Positions 30,856 through 39,155 of a stretch of DNA of 42,389 bases are shown here, in pieces; position 1 is the stretch's first letter, and each line of letters begins with the position of its first letter. The stretch is from Thiomicrospira sp. (GTDB lineage Bacteria > Pseudomonadota > Gammaproteobacteria > Thiomicrospirales > Thiomicrospiraceae): positions 1 to 42,389 of the forward strand of contig NZ_JACUTY010000014.1 of assembly GCF_014859555.1 (NCBI RefSeq), read 5' to 3'. A program made the translations under genes and the position numbers. The notes beneath the pieces are model-generated. The model was not told the DNA's origin and did no database searches. It saw only the letters and a program-made list of their open reading frames with translations.

Positions 30856-31712
30856 AACTGATAACTGATAGCCAAAGCCGCACCCCAGGTAGATTGCACC
30901 TCATAAACATCTTGTTTACCCCCATCCGCATCAAACACCGTAAACTCATACAGTGGCGAAAAACGTAAACTCGTTGCCACACTCCAGTGTTTTGCCGGCT
31001 GATACTTCAAAGCCACATCCGCCTGCCAGGCATTAATTTCACCATAACCATCGGCCGAAATTCGACTGTCGTCAGCTAATTTGGCCATAATCGCATTATT
31101 CACCAAGCCAGCACTTAACTGCCATTGCGGTGTAAAACCATAGCCAATATAACTGCGTGGATAACCCAATAAACCACTCCAGCCTAATGGCGCATGCATG
31201 CGATAACTAAAACCCGCCACCGGCAAAAAACGTGAACGCACCGGATGGTAACTCATCGCCACACCATAACTTACGGCCCACCCAGCTTCCAGCTGTTGTA
31301 TCCACATAGTGAATAAACTTAAACTCATTGAATCGTGGGTTTGTTTTTCATAAGTCATACCTAAGCCCACCGAGTTTAACCAACGAACATTATCGCTCCA
31401 TTTATGCATATAACGCGCGCCCAAACGCACCGAGTGCATATGTTCAACGGGGGCATTTTGCCCATCTCCAAAAGGTAACTGGTCTAGGTCTTTCCAATTT
31501 AAACGCCAACGTTCGTAAGACAAACTAGCCAAGGCATTGGATAACTCAAGTTTATCTGCGCCAAACGCAAACTCGCCGCCCTCGTTTTGCAAACCAGTCG
31601 AATTTAAAAAACGATGCTCAACTTCGATTTTTGGCTTAAAACTAGGACGCCCCGACGCCAATACCAGGCCTGGTAATAAAATTAATAAACTCGATAAATA
31701 AGCTGTTTTCAT
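30852..31712 (-). CDS. Probable outer-membrane beta-barrel protein, unknown
   Basis: 286 residues with a signal peptide (LSSLLILLPGLVLASG). The rest alternates polar and hydrophobic residues with many aromatic girdle residues (for example SVRLGARYMHKW, WQLSAGLVNNAIM, WSVATSLRFSPLYEF) and ends in Phe (AISYQF), the C-terminal signature of outer-membrane barrels. No named family recognised. TAAGGAG precedes the ATG. Its stop codon is formed by a GGGCACCTCGATTAA motif (30841-30855). The PGLVL of the signal peptide comes from a CAGGCCTG palindrome. Confidence 0.75.
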   Translation of the reverse strand: MKTAYLSSLLILLPGLVLASGRPSFKPKIEVEHRFLNSTGLQNEGGEFAFGADKLELSNALASLSYERWRLNWKDLDQLPFGDGQNAPVEHMHSVRLGARYMHKWSDNVRWLNSVGLGMTYEKQTHDSMSLSLFTMWIQQLEAGWAVSYGVAMSYHPVRSRFLPVAGFSYRMHAPLGWSGLLGYPRSYIGYGFTPQWQLSAGLVNNAIMAKLADDSRISADGYGEINAWQADVALKYQPAKHWSVATSLRFSPLYEFTVFDADGGKQDVYEVQSTWGAALAISYQF

Positions 31713-31780
31713 TCGTGCTCCTTAAAAACGCTAACCGGCATTATACAAAACGATTACCGCAGAGGAATGAAAACAAAAAA

Positions 31781-31803
31781 GCCGAACCCAAATTTGGTTC
31801 GGC
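31781..31803 (-). terminator. Rho-independent terminator downstream of the ferritin gene
   Basis: Stem GCCGAACC/GGTTCGGC with a 7-base loop. On the minus strand it is followed by TTTTTTGTTTT, between the ferritin stop and the next minus-strand gene. Confidence 0.88.
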
Positions 31804-31847
31804 ATTTGTTAACGATAAACGAGGTGACACTAAAACGTATTCTAACT

Positions 31848-31885
31848 GGGCACCTCGATTAACCTCTGGTTGATTCTGCGGGACT
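31848..31885. repeat. Solo right end of the GGGCACC element
   Basis: These 38 bases are an exact inverted match to 35120-35157, the right end of the full element. The match stops abruptly at 31885, and no other part of the element is nearby. It lies between the ferritin gene and its terminator. Confidence 0.8.
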
Positions 31886-31916
31886 AGATGCGACTAATCG
31901 CCAACCAATTTAATGG

Positions 31917-32435
31917 TTATGGGTTCGGGTTATGGGTTTGGGCTAAGCGCTGTAAATACTGATTAATCAGATACATGGCTTCGCCGGTTTCGCCTTTAAA
32001 GGCCACCAATTTAACTTGATCAAGAATACCGCGGAACAAGACCTCTTCTTCGCGCTGTTCGGCGATAAAGAATTGCAGCATATTAAAAGTATTAAAATCC
32101 TTTGAATCCAGCGCCATTTCTGCCATCGCATTAATCAAGGCCGTCACTTTCAGTTCATGTTCAAATGCCTTGTTAATCACATCCACCAAGTTTTTAAACT
32201 CAGTGGGCGGAGCCGCCACTGCACCGACTGTTACCGGGGCATCACATTCAATTAAGTAATCAATAAACTTGTCGCGGTGCAACAACTCTTCTGGCACGTG
32301 TTGACGAAAAAACGCCGCCGCACCAGCCAAACCTTGATCTTCACACCAGGCCGACATTTGCAAATACAGATTAGACGCATACATTTCGGCCGTAATCTGT
32401 TCATTCAATTTGGCAATCATTTCTGGTTTTAACAT
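31917..32435 (-). CDS. ftnA: Ferritin (non-heme iron storage)
   Basis: 172 residues from ATG 32435, which has AAGGAG just upstream; an earlier in-frame start would add 28 non-conserved residues. Ferroxidase ligands of bacterial ferritins are in place: E17 and Y24 in TAEMYASNLYLQ, E50 and H53 in VPEELLH, the central glutamate in FEHELKV, and E-Q in FIAEQREEE. It stores ferric iron in a 24-mer shell. Neighbours (TonB receptor, HemP) are also iron genes. It is separated from the TonB receptor by a terminator. Confidence 0.95.
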   Translation of the reverse strand: MLKPEMIAKLNEQITAEMYASNLYLQMSAWCEDQGLAGAAAFFRQHVPEELLHRDKFIDYLIECDAPVTVGAVAAPPTEFKNLVDVINKAFEHELKVTALINAMAEMALDSKDFNTFNMLQFFIAEQREEEVLFRGILDQVKLVAFKGETGEAMYLINQYLQRLAQTHNPNP

Positions 32436-32494
32436 GAGACTCTCCTTAATGAAACTTGGCCATAAGGCCGAAAGTTCATTGTAGATGAAAAAGC

Positions 32495-32530
32495 GCGACT
32501 CGGGGAGCAGGCTATGCAAATCCGAGCCGC
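32495..32530 (-). terminator. Probable terminator after the TonB receptor gene
   Basis: GCGACTCGG (32495-32503) and CCGAGCCGC (32522-32530) pair with one G-U; on the minus strand the stem is followed by GCTTTTTC. The 18-base loop is long, so it may be weaker than the others. It also lies in the ferritin promoter region. Confidence 0.6.
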
Positions 32531-32548
32531 AAGAGGGGTTAGCTCGGT

Positions 32549-34588
32549 TTAAAACTTAACTTTCGCACCTAGCTCAAATGAACGCTCTGGACCTACATAA
32601 ATACCCTGACGTAAACCAGCGATATAACGCTCATCGGTTAGGTTTTTGACCGCACCAAACACGCTTAACTGTTTGTTGACCGTATAGTGCGCATTTAAAT
32701 CCATGGTGGTATAAGCATCCAATTTACCGCCCCAGATTCCCCCAGCAGCGTCGGTAGGAATGTCTTTAGTATTGGCACTATCTCCATACTGCGCTCCTGT
32801 ATGGTGCATCACCAACCCAGTTTTTAAACCACCAGTTTTATAACCCAAAATCAAATTAGCCATTATTTCTGGTGAATAGCTAATACGGTTACCCTTGTCA
32901 TCACCCGCTTCAAATTTTGAAGTTGGAATATAGGTTAAATTGGTATCTATGCTAACCCCACCATCAAGCTCAATCCCAAACGCCGCTTCTAAACCTTGGT
33001 GAAGTGTTTTACCGGCATTTTCTTTATCTAATAGTGGGTTAGAGTTGCCATCTACCACCTGATTAGAAAAGTCCATTTGGAACGCGGTTAACTCATAATA
33101 CATTTGATTATTGGCACCACGTACGCCAACCTCAATATTGGTTGAACGTTCGGCTTCTAGTTTCTGATCTACATCACCCGTTAAGGACGTACCGTTTTCA
33201 GCAGGTGAAAAGGCTTGATACATGCCACCATACACTTGCGCCATCGGATTTAATTGATAGGTTGCGCCTACACCCGGTAGGACTTCAGTATTCGATGTCG
33301 ATGTTGTTTTATTATTGTCTGTTAACACAATGCGTTTTTGCTCATAACTTTCAACCCGTAAACCGGGGGTTATAGCAAGCTTGTCGTTAATCATAAATTT
33401 GTTTTGACCATAAACCGCATAGCTAACGGCTGAATCTTGACGATGTCGATCGTTTACGCCGGTTCTATCTTGATCTCGTGTGGCGCGAATACGAGTGTCG
33501 TTGGATTCTTCGGTAAATACGCGCAAACCAAATTCACTTTCGTTCTGCATACCAAACGCGTTAAAGTCGAGGTTTAAACGGGTATCTAAACCAATGCGTT
33601 CAAAAGAACGGTTATTGCCAGTTAACGTGTCCTCGTATACCCAACGCCCAGCCGCATTTGAAGCCACCGTATCAACATCATAACGCCAATAATCACGACT
33701 GACATCACTCCAGTAAACCAAAGTACGCAACTTGGCATTATCGTTCAGCTGGATTTCGTGGTTAATATCAAAGGCTTTACGTTCTTGTAAATACCAATCA
33801 TCTGGTGCCGGGTTGTAGGTTTTGCCTGTCTTGAAATCATCCAACATTAAACCGCGATACGAAATATTGGCGTCATTGGCATTATGTGAGAACTTGAAAC
33901 CCAGTATTTGGTTATCGCCCATCGCCATACCGGCTTTGATCATGACATCTTCCATGTCATAACTCTTATCCATAAAACCATCACTTTGCGCTTTGGTAAT
34001 AACCACACCCGCAAACCCATCACCAGAAGGCGAGCTACCACCTGCTTCTAATGTGATTTCTTTCATATTATGAGAACCGACTCGGCCAGATAGCGACACA
34101 CCATCATCTGGTGTTTTAGTTTTGTAGTTAATCACGCCACCAATCGTGCTCGGGCCATAACGTAACGAAGCCGCGCCTTTAACGACCTCAATACTTTCCA
34201 TACGTTGAATACGGGGATTGTAATAACGACCATTACCAATAAATAAACCTGGCGCGACTGGCACACCATCCTCAAGAATCAGGGATTTCTGCTCCGCAGA
34301 ACTTAAGCCGCGCATACCTATATTCGCGACAACCGCCGACTCTTCTTCGGTTTTAATATTAATCCCCGGTACACGACGCAAGGCATCTTCAGTTGAAAGG
34401 GGTTGTTGTAATTGCAGGTCTTCTTTAGTTATGACCGTGACCGAGCCGGGTTGTTTGGCGACGGCAGCATAGCCTTCACCGACGACATCAATGCGCGGCA
34501 GACTATTTTCGACGGGGTATGCAGGCGTTGCCATAATCGCCGCCATACTGACAAACAGGGTTTTAAGTGCAAGTTTTTGAGTTGACAT
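32549..34588 (-). CDS. TonB-dependent outer-membrane receptor (FecA-like, iron or heme)
   Basis: 679 residues. Signal peptide (FVSMAAIMATPAYPVE), plug domain with PGSVTVITKEDLQLQQPLST, VPGINIKTEE, IGMRGLSSAEQKSLILEDGVPVAP and SIEVVKGAASLRYGPSTIGGVINY, then a 22-strand barrel ending in ELGAKVKF with terminal Phe. The first strands resemble the FecA/iron-siderophore group; the ligand cannot be read from sequence. TAAGGAAAT precedes the ATG. hemP lies upstream on the same strand, but the two are now separated by a 262-bp repeat element. Energised by TonB/ExbB/ExbD, which are not in this window. Confidence 0.92.
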   Translation of the reverse strand: MSTQKLALKTLFVSMAAIMATPAYPVENSLPRIDVVGEGYAAVAKQPGSVTVITKEDLQLQQPLSTEDALRRVPGINIKTEEESAVVANIGMRGLSSAEQKSLILEDGVPVAPGLFIGNGRYYNPRIQRMESIEVVKGAASLRYGPSTIGGVINYKTKTPDDGVSLSGRVGSHNMKEITLEAGGSSPSGDGFAGVVITKAQSDGFMDKSYDMEDVMIKAGMAMGDNQILGFKFSHNANDANISYRGLMLDDFKTGKTYNPAPDDWYLQERKAFDINHEIQLNDNAKLRTLVYWSDVSRDYWRYDVDTVASNAAGRWVYEDTLTGNNRSFERIGLDTRLNLDFNAFGMQNESEFGLRVFTEESNDTRIRATRDQDRTGVNDRHRQDSAVSYAVYGQNKFMINDKLAITPGLRVESYEQKRIVLTDNNKTTSTSNTEVLPGVGATYQLNPMAQVYGGMYQAFSPAENGTSLTGDVDQKLEAERSTNIEVGVRGANNQMYYELTAFQMDFSNQVVDGNSNPLLDKENAGKTLHQGLEAAFGIELDGGVSIDTNLTYIPTSKFEAGDDKGNRISYSPEIMANLILGYKTGGLKTGLVMHHTGAQYGDSANTKDIPTDAAGGIWGGKLDAYTTMDLNAHYTVNKQLSVFGAVKNLTDERYIAGLRQGIYVGPERSFELGAKVKF

Positions 34589-34686
34589 AAATTTCCTTAA
34601 GAAAATTTTTCAACACTTGGCTGGCGACTTCAAAGCTGGCTAATGTGTTTTTGTGACAGATAAAAATTTAATGATGCGCAATCGAA

Positions 34687-34712
34687 ATTATATTTGACGC
34701 CATAAACGTCAA
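34687..34712 (-). promoter_or_regulatory. Promoter/operator of the TonB receptor gene
   Basis: On the minus strand TTGACG and, after a 14-base spacer, TATAAT (34687-34692) resemble promoter boxes, although the spacing is short. TTGACG-N7-CGTCAA (34694-34712) is a 6-bp inverted repeat overlapping them, as an operator would. Confidence 0.4.
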
Positions 34713-34895
34713 GTTATGACGCGATTTTTGGCCCTGTGCTTGATGCGGACATTGTGAGCACAAGCCTTTTACGCAGGTTTGCAAACACAGGCGTTATATC
34801 GCATCACGACTTTGCGTATCCGAACAGTTCAGATCGGCCGCACAAAACACCCCAAGACGAAACAACTCAGCTAATTTTTGTTTGGAGAGTGATAG

Positions 34896-35157
34896 GGGCA
34901 CCTCGATTAACCCCTGATTTATTCTGGCAACGCCAAGTTTTTCAGATCAAGGCGTGAACCTGAAGGAATGTCTAGACCTTGCAAAGGTTCACAACGCAGA
35001 GCTGAGAAACTTGGCTAAGCCCCTGCGGGCGGGGCTTAAAGGTCACTTCTTCGTTGTTGTCCGCCTTGACCTTAGAATGACTAAGGTCGGCGACGCACGC
35101 CTAGAATAAGTGACCTTTAAGTCCCGCAGAATCAACCAGAGGTTAATCGAGGTGCCC
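34896..35157. mobile_element. Non-coding element with GGGCACC inverted ends (full copy 1)
   Basis: 262 bp with imperfect terminal inverted repeats (GGGCACCTCGATTAACC at the left, GGTTAATCGAGGTGCCC at the right) flanked by ATAG on both sides, a possible 4-bp target duplication. Inside are nested dyads: GCCAAGTTTTTCAG (34932-34945) with 35002-35015, GTGAACCT with AGGTTCAC, TAAGCCCC/GGGGCTTA (35016-35038), a perfect 14-bp pair CTTAAAGGTCACTT (35035-35048) with 35108-35121, and GACCTTAG/CTAAGGTC. No open frame for a transposase. MITE-like or a structured RNA element; a second full copy is at 38259-38532. The preceding 147 bases (34740-34895) hold nothing recognisable. Confidence 0.75.
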
Positions 35158-35195
35158 ATAGGTTAATTAAGCTGTTTTGTTTATGCATGCTTGAG

Positions 35196-35375
35196 CTACT
35201 TGGTCAAAATCAATTTGTTTTCTTTGGTTAAACACAAGCGATATTGGATATCGCCATGTTGTATCCGTACCTGGGTTTGGCCAGCTAAAATGCTCTGACT
35301 GTCCAGCGTTCTAACGCGACTGGATGCATTTGCCTTAGTGTTAGCTGACTCATTGGCAGGCTGAGATGATGACAT
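35196..35375 (-). CDS. hemP: Hemin uptake protein HemP
   Basis: 59 residues from ATG 35375, with GGAG upstream. The C-terminal half is the HemP signature: RVRTLDSQSILAGQTQVRI then QHGDIQYRLCLTKENKLILTK, ending in LILTK as usual. The N-terminal part is low-complexity (Ser, Asn, Ala). HemP promotes heme uptake, acting in some bacteria as an activator of the heme receptor gene. Here the receptor-like gene lies downstream on the same strand beyond a repeat element. A Fur-like site and a good promoter lie upstream. Confidence 0.9.
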   Translation of the reverse strand: MSSSQPANESANTKANASSRVRTLDSQSILAGQTQVRIQHGDIQYRLCLTKENKLILTK

Positions 35376-35396
35376 GTGAGACTCCAAGTTATAAAC

Positions 35397-35464
35397 AATA
35401 ATACAAATAATAATCAGTTTTAATTGTACGGTCACATATTAATGCACGCAATAATAGATGTCAA
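35397..35464 (-). promoter_or_regulatory. hemP promoter with Fur-like boxes
   Basis: On the minus strand TTGACA (35459-35464) and TAATAT (35436-35441) are spaced by 17 bases. The 19 bases at 35397-35415 match the Fur consensus at 13 of 19 positions by eye, and a 9-bp inverted repeat CAATAATAG/CTATTATTG (35449-35483) covers the -35. This fits iron repression of hemP. Confidence 0.6.
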
Positions 35465-35654
35465 ATGTTAATGACTATTATTGTTATTTAGGGCTAAAAT
35501 TTAGATGGAAAAATCCAGTGGGTTGAACATAAACTCAACACCCGAGAGCGATTAGGGTTTAAATCGCCCTATGAAGTCCTAAGGGTTCGGAATTTAAGGG
35601 CGGGTGTTGAAATATTAATTGAATTTAAGAGAAAATATCACTTGAAACCGCGTA

Positions 35655-36020
35655 TTAGCTAAGCTGTTGAATCTGAATGTTAAAGTGTTTTAGGTTTATG
35701 GGTTTAGCTAAAAATCCATCCATACCCGCATGGCGACAGCGCTCCCGCTCTTCAACTGAGTCATTGCCTGTTAAGGCAACAATAGGGGTGTTAATACCCC
35801 CATCTCGTATTTGCTTGGTTGTTTCTAAGCCATCCATTAGTGGCATTTGAATATCCATTAGGATCAGGTCATAACAATGCAATTTGACCTGTTCTAACGC
35901 AGAAATACCACTACTAACGACATTTACATGATGGCCGACACTTTGTAAAATTTCACCTTGAATTTTACGCATCATCAACTTGTCATCGACCAAAAGTATT
36001 TTTAAAGAATCTCCAGTCAT
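35655..36020 (-). CDS. Single-domain response regulator (CheY-like receiver)
   Basis: 121 residues, receiver domain only. Acidic pocket D12/D13 in LLVDDK, phosphoacceptor D56 in LILMDIQMP, Thr in ALTGND and Lys in LAKPIN. No output domain. Its ATG overlaps the stop of the chemoreceptor gene (ATGA at 36017-36020), so the two are translated together. It probably takes phosphate from a kinase such as the hybrid kinase or HPt protein nearby, or serves as a phosphate sink; no cheA or cheW is in the window. Confidence 0.92.
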   Translation of the reverse strand: MTGDSLKILLVDDKLMMRKIQGEILQSVGHHVNVVSSGISALEQVKLHCYDLILMDIQMPLMDGLETTKQIRDGGINTPIVALTGNDSVEERERCRHAGMDGFLAKPINLKHFNIQIQQLS

Positions 36021-38212
36021 TTATTAGACTTGTCTTTTGAGCTCGACAACCCTATGTATTTATTACAATTTTGATCCGTTTCAGTTTTAAAATAAGACAT
36101 TGTTTCTCTTAAATGCTTCGCTTCTGAACTTAAGGTTTCGGCTGCAGCCGTGGTTTCCTCAACTAAGGCGGCATTCTGTTGGGTGACACCATCAATCTGC
36201 ACAATCGCTTGATGTACTTGATTAATACCTTCGCTTTGCTCTGCCGAGCTGTGAGCGATTTGGTTAATCATCTCGGCTACTTCTTCGACAGCGTGAGTAA
36301 TTCCATTTAAATTATCGCCCGATTTTTTAGCTAAACTAGTGCCTTTTTCTACTCTGCTGACCGTGTCTTCAATTAAATTACGGATGTCTTTTGCTGCTTC
36401 GGCAGACTTTTGCGCAAGTCCACGAACTTCACCAGCTACAACCGCAAATCCACGTCCGTGATCACCTGCACGGGCCGCTTCAACAGCCGCATTTAATGCT
36501 AGTAAATTGGTTTGAAATGCAATACTGTCAATTAAAGTTACAATATCCGAAATTTGATGACTAGACCGTTGAATCGCTGACATTGCGTCAACCGTTTCTT
36601 GCATGACTTTTGTACTATCAATTGAGTCTGACTTAACTTTATAAGCTAACTCTGCTACCTTGCGAGAATGTTCACTATTGTTTTGAATCGCAGAGGCCAT
36701 CTCATTCATAGTTGCACTAGTTTGCTCGAGTGCTGCCGCTTGTGATTGCACACGCTCAGACAAATCTGATGCCCCTTGGGATACTTGAGACGAAGCTTCG
36801 CTTACCACTATCGCAGCATCTATAGCAATATTGACTATCTCCTTCACTTTTTGAGTGGAGTAGTTAATCGCATTTTTTAAATCATGAAGTTGGCCTTTAA
36901 ATACGTCTTTGGGCAATTCATGGGTCAAATCGCCTGCCGCTTGCGCCTCTACCACTTCGCTAATTGCGTTAACCGCTTCTGCAACCCTTTGCATAGAACT
37001 GTTGATATTATCTTTCATTAACAACAATACACCCTCGGCATCCGCTGTTACTCGACTATCAAACGAGCCTTCATTCATCATTTCCATTACTTCTATAATG
37101 TTTTGGGTAATGTTGGCTTCTTCCGTACGATCCAGCCACTCAACAACATATCCTAATCTTTCTTTTTTATGCAAAATGGGCACGACCGTTAATCTTAATA
37201 CCAGACCTGCTACCTTGAGCTCACCGGTCCAAGGCTCAACCATTTGAGCCACCATTTTACGTTGATGTGCTCGATCTTTATGGAACACATCCATGTTTGA
37301 CCCGACCACCTCACTGGCTTTAAAGTTTATTAAAGCCTGTTGTAGCTTATGTTCGTTTTTAGCAAACATCTGCTCTAAAGACTTGTTCATGCTTTTAATA
37401 TTAAAATCAGCATCCGCAACCATTATATTTGTACTTGCTGCATTTAAAGCCGTTGACATAACTTGAGTGGCTTTTAATTCATCATAATTACGTGCGGCTC
37501 GCTCAGCAACTCTTGAACGAATCATATTGAGGGCAAAGCCCCAGTCAGAATTTGATTTAATTGGTTTCTTGAAATGGCCGTTTGAGAGATCTTCAATCCC
37601 ACGTCGCAAAATTAATGGAATTCTGTGGTTTTGAAGTTGATTAAAGATAAGCCAGACTAGGCCCACTAAAAATACAAAAGTACTTATTATAGATACCATG
37701 CTTACACTAGCTTGAATCAGTAAGCCAATAAAGCCCATTGCGGCCAAGCCCAAAGGCACTAAAGTTTTTAGCCACTTTGTTATTTTAGACTCTGCGGTCG
37801 TCCAAGGAAATGATTTATGACCTGCCTTAACATCGGCATACAACCTTTGAGCAAATTGCTTTTGTTCCTGGGTTGCCGGGTAACGCACCGATAAATAACC
37901 TGTTATTTGACCGTTTTCAATTATTGGGCTAGCATTAGCCGCGACCCAATAATAATCGCCATTTTTTCGTTTATTTTTAACCATTCCAAACCATGGTCTG
38001 CCGGCTTGTATAGTTTGCCAGAAGTCCTTAAACGCCTCTTTAGGCATATCTTCATGGCGCAATATATTATGTGGTTTGCCAACTAACTCTTTATCTGAAT
38101 AGCCCGAAGCCTCTCGAAAGCCCTCATTATAATCAACGATATTACCCTTTAAATCAGACGTGGATAAAATCACCATGTCTGGTGAAAGTTGGAACTCTTG
38201 ACCCTGTTGCAT
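36017..38212 (-). CDS. Aer-like chemoreceptor with two PAS domains
   Basis: 731 residues. PAS 1 (about residues 10-110) closely follows E. coli Aer: PHNILRHEDMPKEAF then NKRKNGDYYWVAANASPI, including the Arg-His-Asp of the FAD site, so redox or oxygen sensing is likely. Two close membrane helices (about 150-195), a HAMP-like linker, a second PAS-like region (about 255-370), a further HAMP, then the methyl-accepting signalling domain with the hairpin tip IDSIAFQTNLLALNAAVEAARAG. No C-terminal CheR-binding pentapeptide. GGGAG precedes the ATG. It overlaps a receiver gene downstream. Confidence 0.95.
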   Translation of the reverse strand: MQQGQEFQLSPDMVILSTSDLKGNIVDYNEGFREASGYSDKELVGKPHNILRHEDMPKEAFKDFWQTIQAGRPWFGMVKNKRKNGDYYWVAANASPIIENGQITGYLSVRYPATQEQKQFAQRLYADVKAGHKSFPWTTAESKITKWLKTLVPLGLAAMGFIGLLIQASVSMVSIISTFVFLVGLVWLIFNQLQNHRIPLILRRGIEDLSNGHFKKPIKSNSDWGFALNMIRSRVAERAARNYDELKATQVMSTALNAASTNIMVADADFNIKSMNKSLEQMFAKNEHKLQQALINFKASEVVGSNMDVFHKDRAHQRKMVAQMVEPWTGELKVAGLVLRLTVVPILHKKERLGYVVEWLDRTEEANITQNIIEVMEMMNEGSFDSRVTADAEGVLLLMKDNINSSMQRVAEAVNAISEVVEAQAAGDLTHELPKDVFKGQLHDLKNAINYSTQKVKEIVNIAIDAAIVVSEASSQVSQGASDLSERVQSQAAALEQTSATMNEMASAIQNNSEHSRKVAELAYKVKSDSIDSTKVMQETVDAMSAIQRSSHQISDIVTLIDSIAFQTNLLALNAAVEAARAGDHGRGFAVVAGEVRGLAQKSAEAAKDIRNLIEDTVSRVEKGTSLAKKSGDNLNGITHAVEEVAEMINQIAHSSAEQSEGINQVHQAIVQIDGVTQQNAALVEETTAAAETLSSEAKHLRETMSYFKTETDQNCNKYIGLSSSKDKSNK

Positions 38213-38258
38213 TGAAATTCTCCCGAGATCATAAAAATAAACCTGATAAACAACTTAT

Positions 38259-38532
38259 GGGCGGCTCTATTAACCTCAGTTTGATTATGACCACGCGAAG
38301 TATGTTGACACGTTCCGTACAGATCAAGGCGTGATCCTGAAAGAATGTCTAGACCTTGCAAAGCTTCACAACACCGAGAGGCAAAGCTTGGCTAAGCCCT
38401 TCGGGCGTGACTTACCGGCCACTTACTCGCTGCTGTTCGCCTTGACCTTAGAATGACTAAGCTCGGCGACGCACGCCTAGAATATGTAGTCTGTAGTCAC
38501 GCAGAACTTAATTTGGGTTAATCGAGGTGCCC
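38259..38532. mobile_element. Non-coding element with GGGCACC inverted ends (full copy 2)
   Basis: 274 bp from GGGCGGCTCTATTAACC to GGTTAATCGAGGTGCCC. The core is strongly conserved with copy 1: CAGATCAAGGCGTGA, GAATGTCTAGACCTTGCAAAG, CGCCTTGACCTTAGAATGAC and GCGACGCACGCCTAGAAT are shared, while the outer arms differ. No clear target duplication. It lies upstream of the chemoreceptor gene. Further degenerate ends follow at 38638-38654 and 38745-38762; the rest of 38533-38686 holds nothing recognisable. Confidence 0.75.
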
Positions 38533-38686
38533 TAATATATAAGGCGTAAATGATACTTTATCAAAACTAACCAAAAACACATAACTATTTAATTAGTGGC
38601 ACCTTAGGCTATTTGCAAACTAAGGTTGGAATTTAAAGGTTAATCGAGATGCTCAACTCTTAATACTCTATTAGGCGACAATTATC

Positions 38687-38716
38687 TTGACACACAGGGC
38701 CGAGAACCCTTATAAA
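38687..38716 (+). promoter_or_regulatory. Promoter of the HPt gene
   Basis: TTGACA (38687-38692) and TATAAA (38711-38716) with an 18-base spacer, about 85 bases before the HPt start. The leader carries a solo element end (38745-38762). Confidence 0.6.
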
Positions 38717-38744
38717 TTATGAGATGGAAGAGTTATTCAAGCTG

Positions 38745-38762
38745 GGGTTAATCTAGGTGCCC
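38745..38762. repeat. Solo end of the GGGCACC element in the HPt leader
   Basis: GGGTTAATCTAGGTGCCC, one base different from the right end of the full elements. A more degenerate end, GGTTAATCGAGATGCTC, lies at 38638-38654. Confidence 0.55.
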
Positions 38763-38801
38763 TAGTATATAGTTCATCAACTCAACGCTTAGAGGTCTGA
38801 A

Positions 38802-39134
38802 ATGCCGTCAGTTATAGATAATAGTGTGTTAAAACAGTTGGTTGAATCAATTGGTAAGGACTCAACTTGTTTTGCTATTGAAGCCTTTGAAGAAGAATTA
38901 GCCGAGTTTAATTGTAAGGTTAACTGGAATGATACGGCTTCTCTAGCAACACTGGCCCATTCTCTAAAAGGAAGCGCCCGTGTTGTAGGTGCTCTGGCAT
39001 TAACAGCTGTCTTTGAAAGTATTGAATATAGGGCAAAAGATAATCAAACCCTTGACGCAGTCTATTGCATAAATCAAATTGAGCAGTTTTCAGGCGAAAG
39101 TTTACAACTTCTTAAAGCCGCTCTAGAGGCTTAA
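38802..39134 (+). CDS. Stand-alone HPt phosphotransfer protein
   Basis: 110-residue histidine phosphotransfer domain. The phosphorylated histidine is H53 in LAHSLKGSARVVGA, with the usual helix that follows. It shuttles phosphate between receiver domains. It is convergent with the hybrid histidine kinase gene (18 bases between stops), which has its own internal HPt, so this free HPt may connect that kinase to the single receiver upstream or to other regulators (inference). AGAGG lies before the ATG. Confidence 0.93.
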   Translation: MPSVIDNSVLKQLVESIGKDSTCFAIEAFEEELAEFNCKVNWNDTASLATLAHSLKGSARVVGALALTAVFESIEYRAKDNQTLDAVYCINQIEQFSGESLQLLKAALEA

Positions 39135-39140
39135 ATTATT

Positions 39141-39155
39141 GGGCATCTCGATTAA
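39141..39155. repeat. Solo end of the GGGCACC element at the kinase stop
   Basis: GGGCATCTCGATTAA, one base different from the element tip. Its last bases form the stop codon (39152-39154) of the minus-strand kinase gene, as at 30841-30855. Confidence 0.55.

Noticed and set aside
34736-34957. Plus-strand open frame of 73 codons
   Set aside because: It runs into the left end of the repeat element, has no Shine-Dalgarno and no recognisable motif; likely a chance frame.
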